64,000 bases of DNA from Marinoscillum sp. 108. GTDB taxonomy: Bacteria; Bacteroidota; Bacteroidia; Cytophagales; Cyclobacteriaceae. Under the pieces are notes generated by a model. It was given only the letters and a program-made list of their open reading frames with translations, made no database searches and was not told where the DNA came from. Each line of letters starts with the position of its first letter. The first letter of the stretch is position 1. Of this stretch, positions 45,046 to 53,891 are shown in pieces. Position numbers and translations under genes: made by a program. The stretch lies in the NCBI RefSeq assembly GCF_902506655.1, contig NZ_LR734808.1, forward strand, positions 124,001 to 188,000, in the 5' to 3' direction.

Positions 45046-45735
45046 ATGAAAAGAGCAATTAAAATCACCCTGATCACTATTCTGAGCTTGCTAATCGTGC
45101 TCATCATTGCATGGCTGACGGCAAATGAGCCGCTACCTGAAGGGGAGCCGGGTCCACGCGCTGAGGCCCTTGCCGACCGAATGCTTCTCGCCCTCAACGA
45201 TAGTGCTTATCAGAATCTCGAGCTAATTAGCTGGAAATACCCCAGGGGGCCGCATGAGTATGACTGGTATAAACAGAAGGACACCGTGGAGGTGCGCTGG
45301 GGTAATATGCGAGTTTTACTTTGTACCACCACACTAGATGGAAGTGCTTTTTTGGGCAATGAGGCTTTATCCGGTAGCGAAAAGGAAAAGGCGTTGTATA
45401 CCGCATGGGACTTCTTTGCCAATGATTCCTTTTGGCTGATAGCCCCATTCAAGGTGAAGGATCCGGGAACTGAACGCAAAGTCGTAGAGACCGACCGGGG
45501 GCCGGCATTGCTGGTGACCTATACCAGTGGCGGAGTGACTCCCGGCGATTCATACCTCTGGATATTAGACGAAAATGACAGACCCATCGCCTGGAAATTT
45601 TGGGTGCAGAAAATCCCGATAGGAGGACTGGAGAGTAGCTGGGCTGACTGGCAGCAGTATAAAGGTGTATGGCTTGGGACGAGTCACGAGGTAGGGCCTT
45701 TGGAGATTAAGCTGGAAATTCAAAACATCGAATAA
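45046..45735 (+). CDS. Membrane-anchored protein of unknown function
   Basis: This 229-residue protein has an N-terminal membrane anchor (about 4-25, AIKITLITILSLLIVLIIAWLT) and an extracytoplasmic beta-rich domain. The domain resembles, loosely, the lipoprotein-carrier-like fold: LALNDSAYQNLELISWKY, DTVEVRWGNMRVLL, YLWILDENDRPIAWKFWVQK. No catalytic motif was recognised. The ATG at 45046 is preferred to an upstream ATG inside the thioesterase gene. Its stop overlaps the start of the SDR gene by one base (TAATG), so the three genes from 44642 form an operon. Confidence 0.78.
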   Translation: MKRAIKITLITILSLLIVLIIAWLTANEPLPEGEPGPRAEALADRMLLALNDSAYQNLELISWKYPRGPHEYDWYKQKDTVEVRWGNMRVLLCTTTLDGSAFLGNEALSGSEKEKALYTAWDFFANDSFWLIAPFKVKDPGTERKVVETDRGPALLVTYTSGGVTPGDSYLWILDENDRPIAWKFWVQKIPIGGLESSWADWQQYKGVWLGTSHEVGPLEIKLEIQNIE

Positions 45736-46586
45736 TGAGTGAATCAGGAAATGCACTCATTACAGGAGTGTCTACCGGGATCGGGTATGCTTGCTGCGAG
45801 GTATTTATCGCCTCAGGGTACCGGGTGTTTGGTAGTGTGAGGACTCAAAAAGATGCCGACAGACTGAGTGAGACATTCGGTGAAAGGTTCACACCACTCA
45901 TTTTTGATGTCACGGATCATGAGGCCATTGACCTTGCCGCGATCACGGTGTCCAAAGCGCTAAGCGATCAGGGATTAGACTGTCTCATTAACAATGCGGG
46001 AGTTGCTTTGGGTGGGCCCATGATGCACGTCCCCATTGAGCGTTTACGAGAACAATTTGAGGTCAATGTCATCGGTTTGGTAAAGGTAACTCAGGCCTTT
46101 CTGCCTCTTCTGGGAGCGAGAGCAGGTCACATTGGAAAACCAGGCAGGATTATCAATATTAGCTCGGTAGTCGGCCAGATTGCCATGCCTTTTCTGGGGC
46201 CATATGTGGGTTCCAAGTATGCACTGGAGGGTATTTCGCAGGTAATGCGGCGCGAATTGATGCATTACGGCATTGATGTAGTGGTGGTGGGTCCTGGAGC
46301 CATCAAAACGCCCATTTGGAACAAAGGGATGGATAGCCTTTACGAGGATACGGCCTTCGCTCGTTCACTGCAAATTTTTGCCAAGGGATTTATCAGGGGC
46401 AGTATTAAACATGGGTTTGAGCCCGGGAAATTGGCCCTGGATATCTTCAGGATTTTCAAAAAAGACCGCCCGAAACCGAGGTACGCTATTGTGGCCAAGC
46501 CCTTCTTGAATTGGTGGCTTCCAAAGTTTTTGCCTACCAGAATGATGGACAGGTATTTGGCAAAGAAACTTGAGATTATCCGGTAA
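45735..46586 (+). CDS. Classical short-chain dehydrogenase/reductase
   Basis: This is a 283-residue NAD(P)-dependent oxidoreductase. The nucleotide-binding motif is TGVSTGIG (10-17), followed by NNAG (86-89), the catalytic S143/S144 region (INISSVVG) and Y157-x-x-x-K161 (YVGSKYALEG). The C-terminal extension PRYAIVAKPFLNWWLPKFLPTRMMDRYLAKK is seen in retinol dehydrogenase-like SDRs that act on lipophilic alcohols or ketones. The specific substrate is not known. It is third in the thioesterase operon and is convergent with the TonB receptor gene, 2 bases away. Confidence 0.9.
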   Translation: MSESGNALITGVSTGIGYACCEVFIASGYRVFGSVRTQKDADRLSETFGERFTPLIFDVTDHEAIDLAAITVSKALSDQGLDCLINNAGVALGGPMMHVPIERLREQFEVNVIGLVKVTQAFLPLLGARAGHIGKPGRIINISSVVGQIAMPFLGPYVGSKYALEGISQVMRRELMHYGIDVVVVGPGAIKTPIWNKGMDSLYEDTAFARSLQIFAKGFIRGSIKHGFEPGKLALDIFRIFKKDRPKPRYAIVAKPFLNWWLPKFLPTRMMDRYLAKKLEIIR

Positions 46587-46588
46587 GA

Positions 46589-48853
46589 CTATCTGAAAGT
46601 GTACTTGAGGGAAACTCCGCCGAAATAGTTTCTGGGATTGCCTGGATAATAATGTCGAGGCTGACTACCTCCAAAACCAGTTGCGTTGATCAAGAGCATT
46701 GCAGCATATTTGGTATCAGAGAGGTTGTTGGCACCCAGATTCATGTCGAGCTCCCAGGGTCCAATGACGTACCTGAACCCGGCTTTGGCTCTGAGGATGA
46801 AATACCGTTCGGCATAAAGAGAATTTTCATCATTTACAGGAATCTCCCCAACCAATTGTCCGCTGATATTTCCATAGAAACCCAGGTCGCTGAGTAGCTC
46901 TACTCCCGGGTTGAAAATCCACTGGGGTACTCCGGTTAGCTCATTTCCACTATAGTCATTTCCGTCGTTCACAAATTCATCAAAATGATAATTCATATAG
47001 GCCACGCTGGCAAAAGCATTGAGAGTATATCGGTCTGAAAGCACAAAGTAATAATTGCCCAAAAGATCCACCCCAAGGTGATTATTCAATCCGGCATTGA
47101 CACCTACATAGGCATCGTCACTTATACGCTGAGCTACTAACAGGTTTTTGATCTGCATGTAGTAGGTGGTGAGGTCGTAGGTAAACCTGCGCTGCGTACC
47201 CCGAACACCCAATTCATAATTCCAACCAGATTCTGGCAGGATGTCCGGGTTAATTTGACCATCGGGGTACAGGGTCTCTTCCAGACTAGGAGGAGAGAAG
47301 CCGTGACTTACATTCATAAAAAGCGTATTGTGAGCACCTGTCACATAGGTCAGCCCCAGCTTGGGAGAAACCACTGGATTAAATGCATAATCTCCACTGA
47401 TGTTGTTGCCTGGCTCATTGAACTGATCATCCAGGGTATAATGGGTGAAATTTAAGTTGAGTCCGGCTGTAGCATTGAGATTTGGAGCCAATGTGGCGGC
47501 TGCTTCGATAAAAGCATTGAAATAGCTTCGGTTTTCCAGGTTGTTTGAAAGAGGATCTCCCTTCACGCTGCCATTGCTATTTTCGTCATAGTTGTTCTCA
47601 AAGGTTTTCCATCGGTATTCATCAAAAAATAGCTCCATACCAGTGAAGAACCTAAAGTTTTCCCATCGCTTGGCCAGTGTGTTTCTGGTACCTATGGTAA
47701 AGGTCTCTTCGTCCAAAATATTAAAAGGCCTTGGCTCATAGGCATCACGGTTTTTTAGAAAAAGAGTTGATTTCAAGCTCCAATCCTGCCCGAAAGCCTG
47801 GTGGTAGCTCAGACCCAGCAGCGTTTTGTCGTAGGCTTCATACCCCTTGGCTTGTTTCCAGGTGAATGCTGCTTTTTCAGGATTGTTTTTAAAATCATCT
47901 TCACTGATAGAGCTGGGGATGAAGGCTTTTAAGTGAGTGAATATACCCAGTACAGAAAAGTAGCTTTGTGGGGTCAGCTGGTACTTGAGAGTTACACCGG
48001 CTTGCTGCCTGCTGTAGGCACTGTTCTCTCTGAATCCCTGACGCTGTAAGTCGGAGTAGACTACCGATACGGTGGTTTTGTTGTCATGATGTGCACCTTG
48101 CAGCATCCACCTATGGGTGTCGAATGAGCCCATTGTCAGACTGGTTTTGGCACTGGTTTGCTGTGCTGAAGGTACAGGGGCCAGTAGTCTGATGGCTCCC
48201 CCCAGTCCGGCTCCATAGGCACTTGAGTTAGGGCCTTTGGTGATTTCTATCCGGCTGATCATCTCCTGATCAATGTCCTCAATGGAAGAGTTTCCCGAGC
48301 CATCAGTGAGGGGTATGTCCTCATAATAGGCCTTGATCTTATTGGTGCCATAGAGGCTTCTGGAGCCAATACCCCTGATAGTGATTCGATTGGTGGTGAG
48401 TGTACCCGCATGCATGTACACCCCGGGAGTTCGATTGAGGGCGCTGGTGACTGAAAAAGGGTCGTCTCGTCTGAGCATTTCCTGATTGATGGATTGAATA
48501 CTCGTGGGCGTGTTGAGTGTTTTTCTGGAAAAACTTCCACTGGTCACGATCACGTCATTGAGCGTGAGGCTGGAGGGTTCCAGAGCCAGAGTGATTTCCT
48601 TAGGTGCTCTCATCTGGATGGTGAGGGTTTGGTACCCCAGGTGATTTACCCGAAGCGTTACAGGAAAAGCCCTCACGGACAAATGGAAATTTCCATTTGT
48701 GTCTGTGACTGTAGTATCGACTCCCGTACTGACTATTGCACCTATGAGTGCTTCTTCGTTCGCACCATCTTTCACATGACCGGAAATAGTTGTTTGTGCA
48801 TGGCTTTGATGCCAAAGCATTAGGAGCAAAACGAGAATCGAAGGTAATTTCAT
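46589..48853 (-). CDS. TonB-dependent outer-membrane receptor
   Basis: This 754-residue receptor has a signal peptide (about 1-19, LMLWHQSHAQ) and an N-terminal carboxypeptidase-regulatory-like domain (TTISGHVKDGANEEALIGAIV). The plug (~105-225) contains QSINQEMLRRDDPFSVTSALNRTPGVYM, ITIRGIGSRSLYGT and RIEITKGPNSSAYGAGLGGAIRLL. A 22-strand-type barrel follows and ends with SLKYTFR. It resembles the FecA/siderophore group, so ferric-chelate uptake is a reasonable guess, but the ligand is not determined. The start at 48853 is preferred to 48910 because it places the signal peptide first. It diverges from the azurin gene. Confidence 0.9.
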   Translation of the reverse strand: MKLPSILVLLLMLWHQSHAQTTISGHVKDGANEEALIGAIVSTGVDTTVTDTNGNFHLSVRAFPVTLRVNHLGYQTLTIQMRAPKEITLALEPSSLTLNDVIVTSGSFSRKTLNTPTSIQSINQEMLRRDDPFSVTSALNRTPGVYMHAGTLTTNRITIRGIGSRSLYGTNKIKAYYEDIPLTDGSGNSSIEDIDQEMISRIEITKGPNSSAYGAGLGGAIRLLAPVPSAQQTSAKTSLTMGSFDTHRWMLQGAHHDNKTTVSVVYSDLQRQGFRENSAYSRQQAGVTLKYQLTPQSYFSVLGIFTHLKAFIPSSISEDDFKNNPEKAAFTWKQAKGYEAYDKTLLGLSYHQAFGQDWSLKSTLFLKNRDAYEPRPFNILDEETFTIGTRNTLAKRWENFRFFTGMELFFDEYRWKTFENNYDENSNGSVKGDPLSNNLENRSYFNAFIEAAATLAPNLNATAGLNLNFTHYTLDDQFNEPGNNISGDYAFNPVVSPKLGLTYVTGAHNTLFMNVSHGFSPPSLEETLYPDGQINPDILPESGWNYELGVRGTQRRFTYDLTTYYMQIKNLLVAQRISDDAYVGVNAGLNNHLGVDLLGNYYFVLSDRYTLNAFASVAYMNYHFDEFVNDGNDYSGNELTGVPQWIFNPGVELLSDLGFYGNISGQLVGEIPVNDENSLYAERYFILRAKAGFRYVIGPWELDMNLGANNLSDTKYAAMLLINATGFGGSQPRHYYPGNPRNYFGGVSLKYTFR

Positions 48854-49047
48854 GGGGTTGATTATGAAGCTGGCAAGCAGGCGCAAAGCGCTGTTTATTT
48901 TGGCTCTCAAAGGTAAAGCGGTAAGTCATAAATGAACTCATTCACTATATAAAATGTGTGCAGAGGACTGAATATGAGATTGAAATTTGGGTGGTCTGAG
49001 CTAAATGCTGTTATTTTATTCCCGCTTAGACAATCAAACTTACATTC

Positions 49048-49566
49048 ATGAAAAAATCTAGATTATACGTATGCCTTTTGGCTGGTTCGGCGCTGATTTA
49101 CGCCTGTGGAGGGGGCTCTCAAAAACAGTCTGCTGAGAGTACCGATACCGCGGTGGCGGAGGTACCTGCAGAGGTGGTGGTAGATTCTGTGACGTTGGAA
49201 ATTTCCGCCAACGACAACATGCAATTCAGCACAGACCAACTCAAAGTAACTGAAGGACAGGTGGTGACGCTGAATTTTAAACATACAGGTAAAATGCCCA
49301 AGGAGTCTATGGGACATAATTGGGTGCTTCTGGCAGCTGGTTCGGATCCGGCAGTCTTTGGTGCGGCTGCTACCACGGCTCCCAAGACAGGTTATATTCC
49401 ACAGGATAAACTCGAGTGGGTGATTGCCAATACACCCATCATAGGAGGTGGCGAGGAGGTGAGTATCAGCTTTCAGGCGCCAAAGGCCGGTTATTACAAA
49501 TTCATCTGTAGTTTCCCCGGACACTGGGGCGTGATGCAAGGTGACTTTGTGGTATCACCGAGGTAA
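49048..49566 (+). CDS. Azurin-like cupredoxin lipoprotein
   Basis: This is a 172-residue blue copper protein. It has a lipoprotein signal with C20 (ALIYAC) and a Ser/Glu-rich linker, then an azurin domain (~45-170). The type 1 copper ligands are H90 (SMGHNWVLL), C154 (YKFICSFPGH), H159 and M163 (HWGVMQG). It would shuttle electrons on the periplasmic side of a membrane, for example towards a terminal oxidase, nitrite reductase or peroxidase. It is transcribed alone, divergently from the TonB receptor and followed by a terminator. Confidence 0.93.
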   Translation: MKKSRLYVCLLAGSALIYACGGGSQKQSAESTDTAVAEVPAEVVVDSVTLEISANDNMQFSTDQLKVTEGQVVTLNFKHTGKMPKESMGHNWVLLAAGSDPAVFGAAATTAPKTGYIPQDKLEWVIANTPIIGGGEEVSISFQAPKAGYYKFICSFPGHWGVMQGDFVVSPR

Positions 49567-49588
49567 TCATTGATAAAGTTCCAAATCA

Positions 49589-49641
49589 AAAGGCCGTTTT
49601 GAAAGAAGGGAGATTTTCCTTTTTTTGAAGACGGTCTTTTT
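49589..49641 (+). terminator. Intrinsic terminator of the azurin gene
   Basis: The stem AAAGGCCGTTTT (49589-49600) pairs with AAGACGGTCTTT (49628-49639), including two G-T pairs, and is followed by T residues. It begins 22 bases past the azurin stop. Confidence 0.75.
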
Positions 49642-49850
49642 ATGTCGACTCCTGAGCCCTCAACCCTATGCTATGCATCTGATTTCATTCAGATTCTGAT
49701 GTTAGGCATCGTACTTATTTTCTAATTTGTTGGTCTTTATTAAAGGCTTTTCCCAATTCTATTCCTTAGTTTTGCCACCCTATTTTGAAAGAGTTAAATC
49801 ACTTTTTTAGAATATTTGAGTATTGAAATTGTATAAACGCAAAATAAAAA

Positions 49851-51260
49851 ATGGGTAAGACGCTGTTTGATAAAGTATGGGATTCACACGTGGTGCGAAA
49901 GATAGAGGGCGGACCAGACGTATTTTTCATCGATAGACATATGGTTCATGAAGTGACCAGTCCGGTTGCTTTTCTGGGATTGAAAAACCGGGGATCCGGT
50001 GTACTCTATCCCAATCGTACATTTGCCACTGCAGATCATAACACACCTACCATCAATCAACATTTACCAGTACAGGATCCCCTTTCTGCCAACCAGCTTA
50101 AAGCCCTGGAAGAAAATGCAAAAGAGCATGGAATCTCTCACTGGGGACTGGGTCATGAGAAAAATGGGATCGTACATGTGGTAGGTCCCGAGTACGGCAT
50201 CACTCAACCTGGAGCAACCATTGTTTGTGGAGACTCTCATACCTCTACACACGGAGCTTTTGGGGCCATTGCTTTTGGGATTGGTACCTCAGAAGTAGAG
50301 ATGGTATTGGCTACACAGTGTATCATGCAGCCCAAGCCAAAGAAAATGCGGATCAACATCACCGGTAAGCTTCAGTACGGAGTGACCCCAAAGGATGTGG
50401 CGCTGTTCATCATCTCTCAGCTCACCACTTCAGGTGCTACTGGCTATTTTGTGGAGTATGCCGGAGAAGTGTTTGAAAATATGACGATGGAAGGTCGCAT
50501 GACGGTATGTAATCTGAGCATCGAGATGGGCGCTCGTGGAGGTATGATAGCTCCGGACGAAAAGACATTTGAGTACATTAAAGGCCGTGAGTTCACGCCT
50601 CAGGGTGCCGACTGGGATCGTGCCATGGAGTATTGGAAAACGTTGAAAACGGATGCGGATGCGGAGTTTGATAAAGAGTTGACCTTTGATGGATCCAAAA
50701 TAGAGCCTATGATCACCTATGGTACCAACCCGGGTATGGGCATGGGTATCAGCAATCACATTCCTGTGGCAGAGTCGTTGGAAGGCGGAGTATCCACCTA
50801 CAAGAAATCATTGACCTACATGGGCTTCAACGAAGGTGAGTCAATGATGGGCAAAAAGATTGACTATGTCTTTGTGGGTAGCTGTACGAATGGACGCATA
50901 GAGGATTTCAGGGCATTTGCCTCTTTGGTGAAAGGCAGAAAGAAGGCAGATCACGTGACGGCCTGGTTGGTTCCTGGTTCGCACAAAGTAGAGGCTGCCA
51001 TCAGAGAAGAGGGACTATTGGCCATAATAGAGGAAGCCGGATTTTCATTGAGAGAACCGGGGTGTTCAGCATGTCTGGCCATGAATGACGATAAGGTGCC
51101 TGCCGGAAAGTTGGCTGTAAGCACTTCCAATAGAAATTTTGAAGGAAGACAGGGCCCGGGATCAAGGACACTTTTGGCCAGCCCGTTGGTGGCTGCTGCC
51201 AGTGCCGTAACCGGCGTTGTGACTGACCCAAGGGAGTTGATGGAGGAGGAGTACGCTTAA
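49851..51260 (+). CDS. leuC: 3-isopropylmalate dehydratase large subunit
   Basis: This 469-residue aconitase-family subunit isomerises 2- to 3-isopropylmalate, and also citramalate to erythro-3-methylmalate, together with LeuD. The [4Fe-4S] ligands are C345 (FVGSCTNGR), C405 and C408 (GCSACLAMN). Other signatures are [23 protein letters not shown] and [14 protein letters not shown]. The length matches the 466-residue E. coli enzyme. It is the first gene of the leu operon, with a 284-base upstream gap that also holds the azurin terminator. A four-helix-bundle gene separates it from leuD. Confidence 0.97.
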   Translation: MGKTLFDKVWDSHVVRKIEGGPDVFFIDRHMVHEVTSPVAFLGLKNRGSGVLYPNRTFATADHNTPTINQHLPVQDPLSANQLKALEENAKEHGISHWGLGHEKNGIVHVVGPEYGITQPGATIVCGDSHTSTHGAFGAIAFGIGTSEVEMVLATQCIMQPKPKKMRINITGKLQYGVTPKDVALFIISQLTTSGATGYFVEYAGEVFENMTMEGRMTVCNLSIEMGARGGMIAPDEKTFEYIKGREFTPQGADWDRAMEYWKTLKTDADAEFDKELTFDGSKIEPMITYGTNPGMGMGISNHIPVAESLEGGVSTYKKSLTYMGFNEGESMMGKKIDYVFVGSCTNGRIEDFRAFASLVKGRKKADHVTAWLVPGSHKVEAAIREEGLLAIIEEAGFSLREPGCSACLAMNDDKVPAGKLAVSTSNRNFEGRQGPGSRTLLASPLVAAASAVTGVVTDPRELMEEEYA

Positions 51261-51270
51261 TTAGCGGTTA

Positions 51271-51287
51271 GCCTTTAGCTATTGGCC
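51271..51287. repeat. Left inverted flank of the four-helix-bundle gene
   Basis: GCCTTTAGCT (51271-51280) and GCTATTGGCC (51278-51287) overlap here. Their reverse complements, AGCTAAAGGC (51682-51691) and GCCAATAGC (51697-51705), lie on the other side of the gene. The sequence sits 11 bases after the leuC stop. Confidence 0.75.
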
Positions 51288-51292
51288 TCTTG

Positions 51293-51646
51293 ATGAGAGA
51301 TTTTCGGAAGTACAAAGTGTGGGAGTTGGGACATGAAGTCACTTTGGTCATTTACGAACTAACTGCCAGTTTTCCCGATTCTGAACGATTCGGTTTAACG
51401 AATCAACTAAGAAGAGCCTCTTCATCGATTCCAGCCAATATTGCTGAGGGTTGCGGCCGAGAGAGCGATAAGGATTTTAAGAGATTCCTTTATATCGCAA
51501 ACGGGTCGGCAAGCGAGGTTGAGTATTTTCTCATTTTGAGCACCGGGTTAGGTTACATCAACAAAAACGATTCAGAAATGATCACCGAAAAAGTGAGTGT
51601 TCTGAGAAGAAGTTTAAACAAATTAATAAGCTCAATAAGCACATAG
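51293..51646 (+). CDS. Four-helix-bundle protein (23S rRNA IVS type)
   Basis: This 117-residue protein is of the four-helix-bundle family named after open frames in 23S rRNA intervening sequences. The signature is FRKYKVWELGHEVTLVIYELTASFPDSERFGLTNQLRRASSSIPANIAEGCGRESDKDFKRFLYIANGSASEVEYFLILS. The family has no established activity; it forms pentamers in solved structures and moves between intergenic sites in Bacteroidota genomes. The ATG at 51293 is preferred to the TTG just before it. It sits within the leu operon between leuC and leuD with inverted flanks on both sides, so it is a likely insertion rather than a pathway component. Confidence 0.9.
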   Translation: MRDFRKYKVWELGHEVTLVIYELTASFPDSERFGLTNQLRRASSSIPANIAEGCGRESDKDFKRFLYIANGSASEVEYFLILSTGLGYINKNDSEMITEKVSVLRRSLNKLISSIST

Positions 51647-51681
51647 TTTTTTTGAGTAAAAAGTTAAAAAGGAGTACCATG

Positions 51682-51706
51682 AGCTAAAGGCCGTGAGCCA
51701 ATAGCC
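51682..51706. repeat. Right inverted flank of the four-helix-bundle gene
   Basis: AGCTAAAGGC (51682-51691) and GCCAATAGCC (51697-51706) are the reverse complements of words in the left flank. The element ends 14 bases before the leuD start codon. Confidence 0.75.
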
Positions 51707-51720
51707 AAAAGCAAATAAAG

Positions 51721-52317
51721 ATGGCATACGACAAATTTGAAATATTAAAAACTACGGCGGTTCCATTGCCGATTGAAAACGTGGATACGGATCAGATCAT
51801 TCCAGCGAGGTTTTTGAAAGCCACTACCCGCGACGGATTTGGTGATAACCTGTTTCGTGACTGGAGATACAACTCAGATAACACGCCTAAGCAGGATTTT
51901 ATCCTCAACAATCCCCTCTACGGAGGCAAGATATTGGTAGGGGGCAAAAACTTCGGGTCAGGTTCTTCACGAGAGCACGCCGCCTGGGCTGTATATGATT
52001 ATGGGTTCAGATGTGTGATTTCCAGTTTTTTCGCAGACATTTTCAAAAACAATTGCCTCAACATTGGTGTACTCCCCGCACAGGTGAGCGCAGAGTTTCT
52101 GGATAAAATATTCAAAGCCATAGAAGCAGATCCCAAAGCAGAGTTTGAAGTGAGTCTTCCTGAGCAGACCGTGACCATAGTGGCTACTGGTGAGCAGGAG
52201 AGCTTCGATATCAATAGCTACAAAAAGGGCAATATGCTCAACGGGTTTGATGATATTGATTACTTGCAGAGCATGAAGGATGAGATCAAATCCTTTGCAG
52301 AGAAGCTTCCCCTTTAA
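51721..52317 (+). CDS. leuD: 3-isopropylmalate dehydratase small subunit
   Basis: This 198-residue swivelling-domain subunit partners LeuC. Signatures are PIENVDTDQIIPARFLKATTRDGFGDNLFRDWRY near the N-terminus, GGKNFGSGSSREHAAWAVYDYGFRCVISSFFADIFKNNCLNIGVLP, and the C-terminal YLQSMKDEIKSFAEKLP. The length is close to the 201 residues of E. coli LeuD. It is followed after 53 bases by the synthase gene. The upstream insertion leaves no visible ribosome-binding site beyond an A-rich stretch. Confidence 0.96.
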   Translation: MAYDKFEILKTTAVPLPIENVDTDQIIPARFLKATTRDGFGDNLFRDWRYNSDNTPKQDFILNNPLYGGKILVGGKNFGSGSSREHAAWAVYDYGFRCVISSFFADIFKNNCLNIGVLPAQVSAEFLDKIFKAIEADPKAEFEVSLPEQTVTIVATGEQESFDINSYKKGNMLNGFDDIDYLQSMKDEIKSFAEKLPL

Positions 52318-52370
52318 ATTTCGTACAGGTGAGGGTACTCTGAAGTACCTTCGCCTCAAATAATTACATT

Positions 52371-53885
52371 TTGAAAGTAGAAATTCTCGATACAACATTA
52401 AGGGATGGAGAGCAGACCTCTGGTGTGTCCTTTACCGACAGTGAGAAGCTGACGATCGCGCAGCTTCTGTTGGAAGAGCTACGCGTGGACCGTTTGGAGG
52501 TGGCCTCTGCGAGGGTTTCAGAAGGAGAATTCAAGGGCGCAAAGAAGATACTGGACTGGGCGGCTCAAAACGGCTACCTCGATCGCATCGAGATTTTGGG
52601 TTTTGTGGATCATACCATCTCCGTAGACTGGATCAAAGAGTCAGGGGGACGGGTGATCAATTTACTTTGCAAAGGCTCACGCAAACACTGCGAAAGTCAG
52701 CTTAGAAAAACTGTGGAGGAGCACCTCGCGGACATTGCCCAGACGATAGGTTATGCTCATGAGCAAGGCCTGACGGTGAATGTATATCTGGAGGACTGGT
52801 CTAACGGAATGCGGACTTCTCCCGACTATGTAGATCAGATGGTGGAGGGGCTGCTGAAGCTACCTGTAAGCCACATTATGTTGCCAGATACGCTGGGGAT
52901 CCTCAATCACAAGGAATCAGCCACGTTTTGTGGTCAAATGACTGCCAAATTTCCCCAGGCTCGCTTCGATTTTCATGCTCATAACGACTATGACCTTTCC
53001 ACTGCCAATGTGTATTCGGCTCTGGAGGCAGGGATCACGGGTATTCATACCACCCTCAACGGCCTTGGTGAAAGAGCAGGCAATGTGCCTCTGTCCAGTG
53101 TGATTGGTATTGTGAAGGATCATCTCCATGGGGAGATGAACATCGACGAAACAAAACTCTATAAGGTATCTAAGATTGTAGAGTCATTTTCAGGTATCCG
53201 CATCCCTGCGAATAAGCCTTTGGTAGGGGAGTTTGTATTTACACAGACCAGTGGCATACATGCCGATGGAGATAGCAAGGATAACCTGTATCACAACAGC
53301 TTGAATCCTGAACGCTTTGGCCGCCATTACTCTTATGCGCTGGGTAAAATGTCGGGCAAGGCCAATATCAAAAAGAATCTTGAAGAACTGGGCATAGAGC
53401 TGAGCAAGGAAGAAACTAAAAAGATCACTGAAAAGATCATTGAACTGGGAGACAAGAAAGAGGCGATCACCAAAGAAGACCTTCCTTTCATCATCAATGA
53501 TGTACTGCGTAGTGAGAAGATCGAGCAGCATGTACAGATCAAAAATTACTCGCTCTCGGTGGCTCAGGGCCTGAGGTCAGTAGCGACCTTGTGCATAGAA
53601 ATAGGAGGAAAAACCTTCGAAAAGACTGCTTCAGGAGATGGACAGTATGATGCATTCATGAATTCGCTTAAACGAATTTATAAGGACTTAGGGGAGTCCC
53701 TTCCCCGATTGGTGGACTATGAAGTGCAAATACCGCCTGGAGGGGAGACCGACGCACTTGTGATCACTACTATCACCTGGGCTAACGGCAAGACTTTTAA
53801 AACCAGGGGCTTGGACCCCGACCAGACAGTTGCCGCTATCAAGGCGACCGTGAAAATGCTAAACATTATTAAAAATCATAATTGA
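52371..53885 (+). CDS. cimA: Citramalate synthase-type member of the LeuA family
   Basis: This is a 504-residue HMGL-like acyltransferase with a C-terminal regulatory domain (from about 390, ending KTFKTRGLDPDQTVAAIKATVKML). It condenses acetyl-CoA with a 2-oxo acid. It starts with TTG at 52371. Metal and catalytic residues are R11/D12 (TLRDGEQ), E141, T174, H202 and H204 (FHAHNDYD), and H297/D299 (IHADGD) with N305-L-Y307. The residues lining the 2-oxo-acid pocket are L76 (EILGF), L99 (NLLCKG) and Y139 (VNVYLED). They match L81, L104 and Y144 recalled for Leptospira citramalate synthase and not the His/Ser of 2-isopropylmalate synthases. Pyruvate would then be the substrate, leading through LeuCD and LeuB to 2-oxobutyrate for isoleucine. 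A 2-isopropylmalate synthase role is the alternative, given the operon. Confidence 0.75.
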   Translation: MKVEILDTTLRDGEQTSGVSFTDSEKLTIAQLLLEELRVDRLEVASARVSEGEFKGAKKILDWAAQNGYLDRIEILGFVDHTISVDWIKESGGRVINLLCKGSRKHCESQLRKTVEEHLADIAQTIGYAHEQGLTVNVYLEDWSNGMRTSPDYVDQMVEGLLKLPVSHIMLPDTLGILNHKESATFCGQMTAKFPQARFDFHAHNDYDLSTANVYSALEAGITGIHTTLNGLGERAGNVPLSSVIGIVKDHLHGEMNIDETKLYKVSKIVESFSGIRIPANKPLVGEFVFTQTSGIHADGDSKDNLYHNSLNPERFGRHYSYALGKMSGKANIKKNLEELGIELSKEETKKITEKIIELGDKKEAITKEDLPFIINDVLRSEKIEQHVQIKNYSLSVAQGLRSVATLCIEIGGKTFEKTASGDGQYDAFMNSLKRIYKDLGESLPRLVDYEVQIPPGGETDALVITTITWANGKTFKTRGLDPDQTVAAIKATVKMLNIIKNHN

Positions 53886-53891
53886 GGATCA

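Noticed and set aside
49767-49774. TAGTTTTG as a Bacteroidota -7 element (TAnnTTTG) for the leu operon
   Set aside because: It matches the -7 pattern but no TTTG-type -33 element lies at the right distance, so the promoter call is too weak to list.
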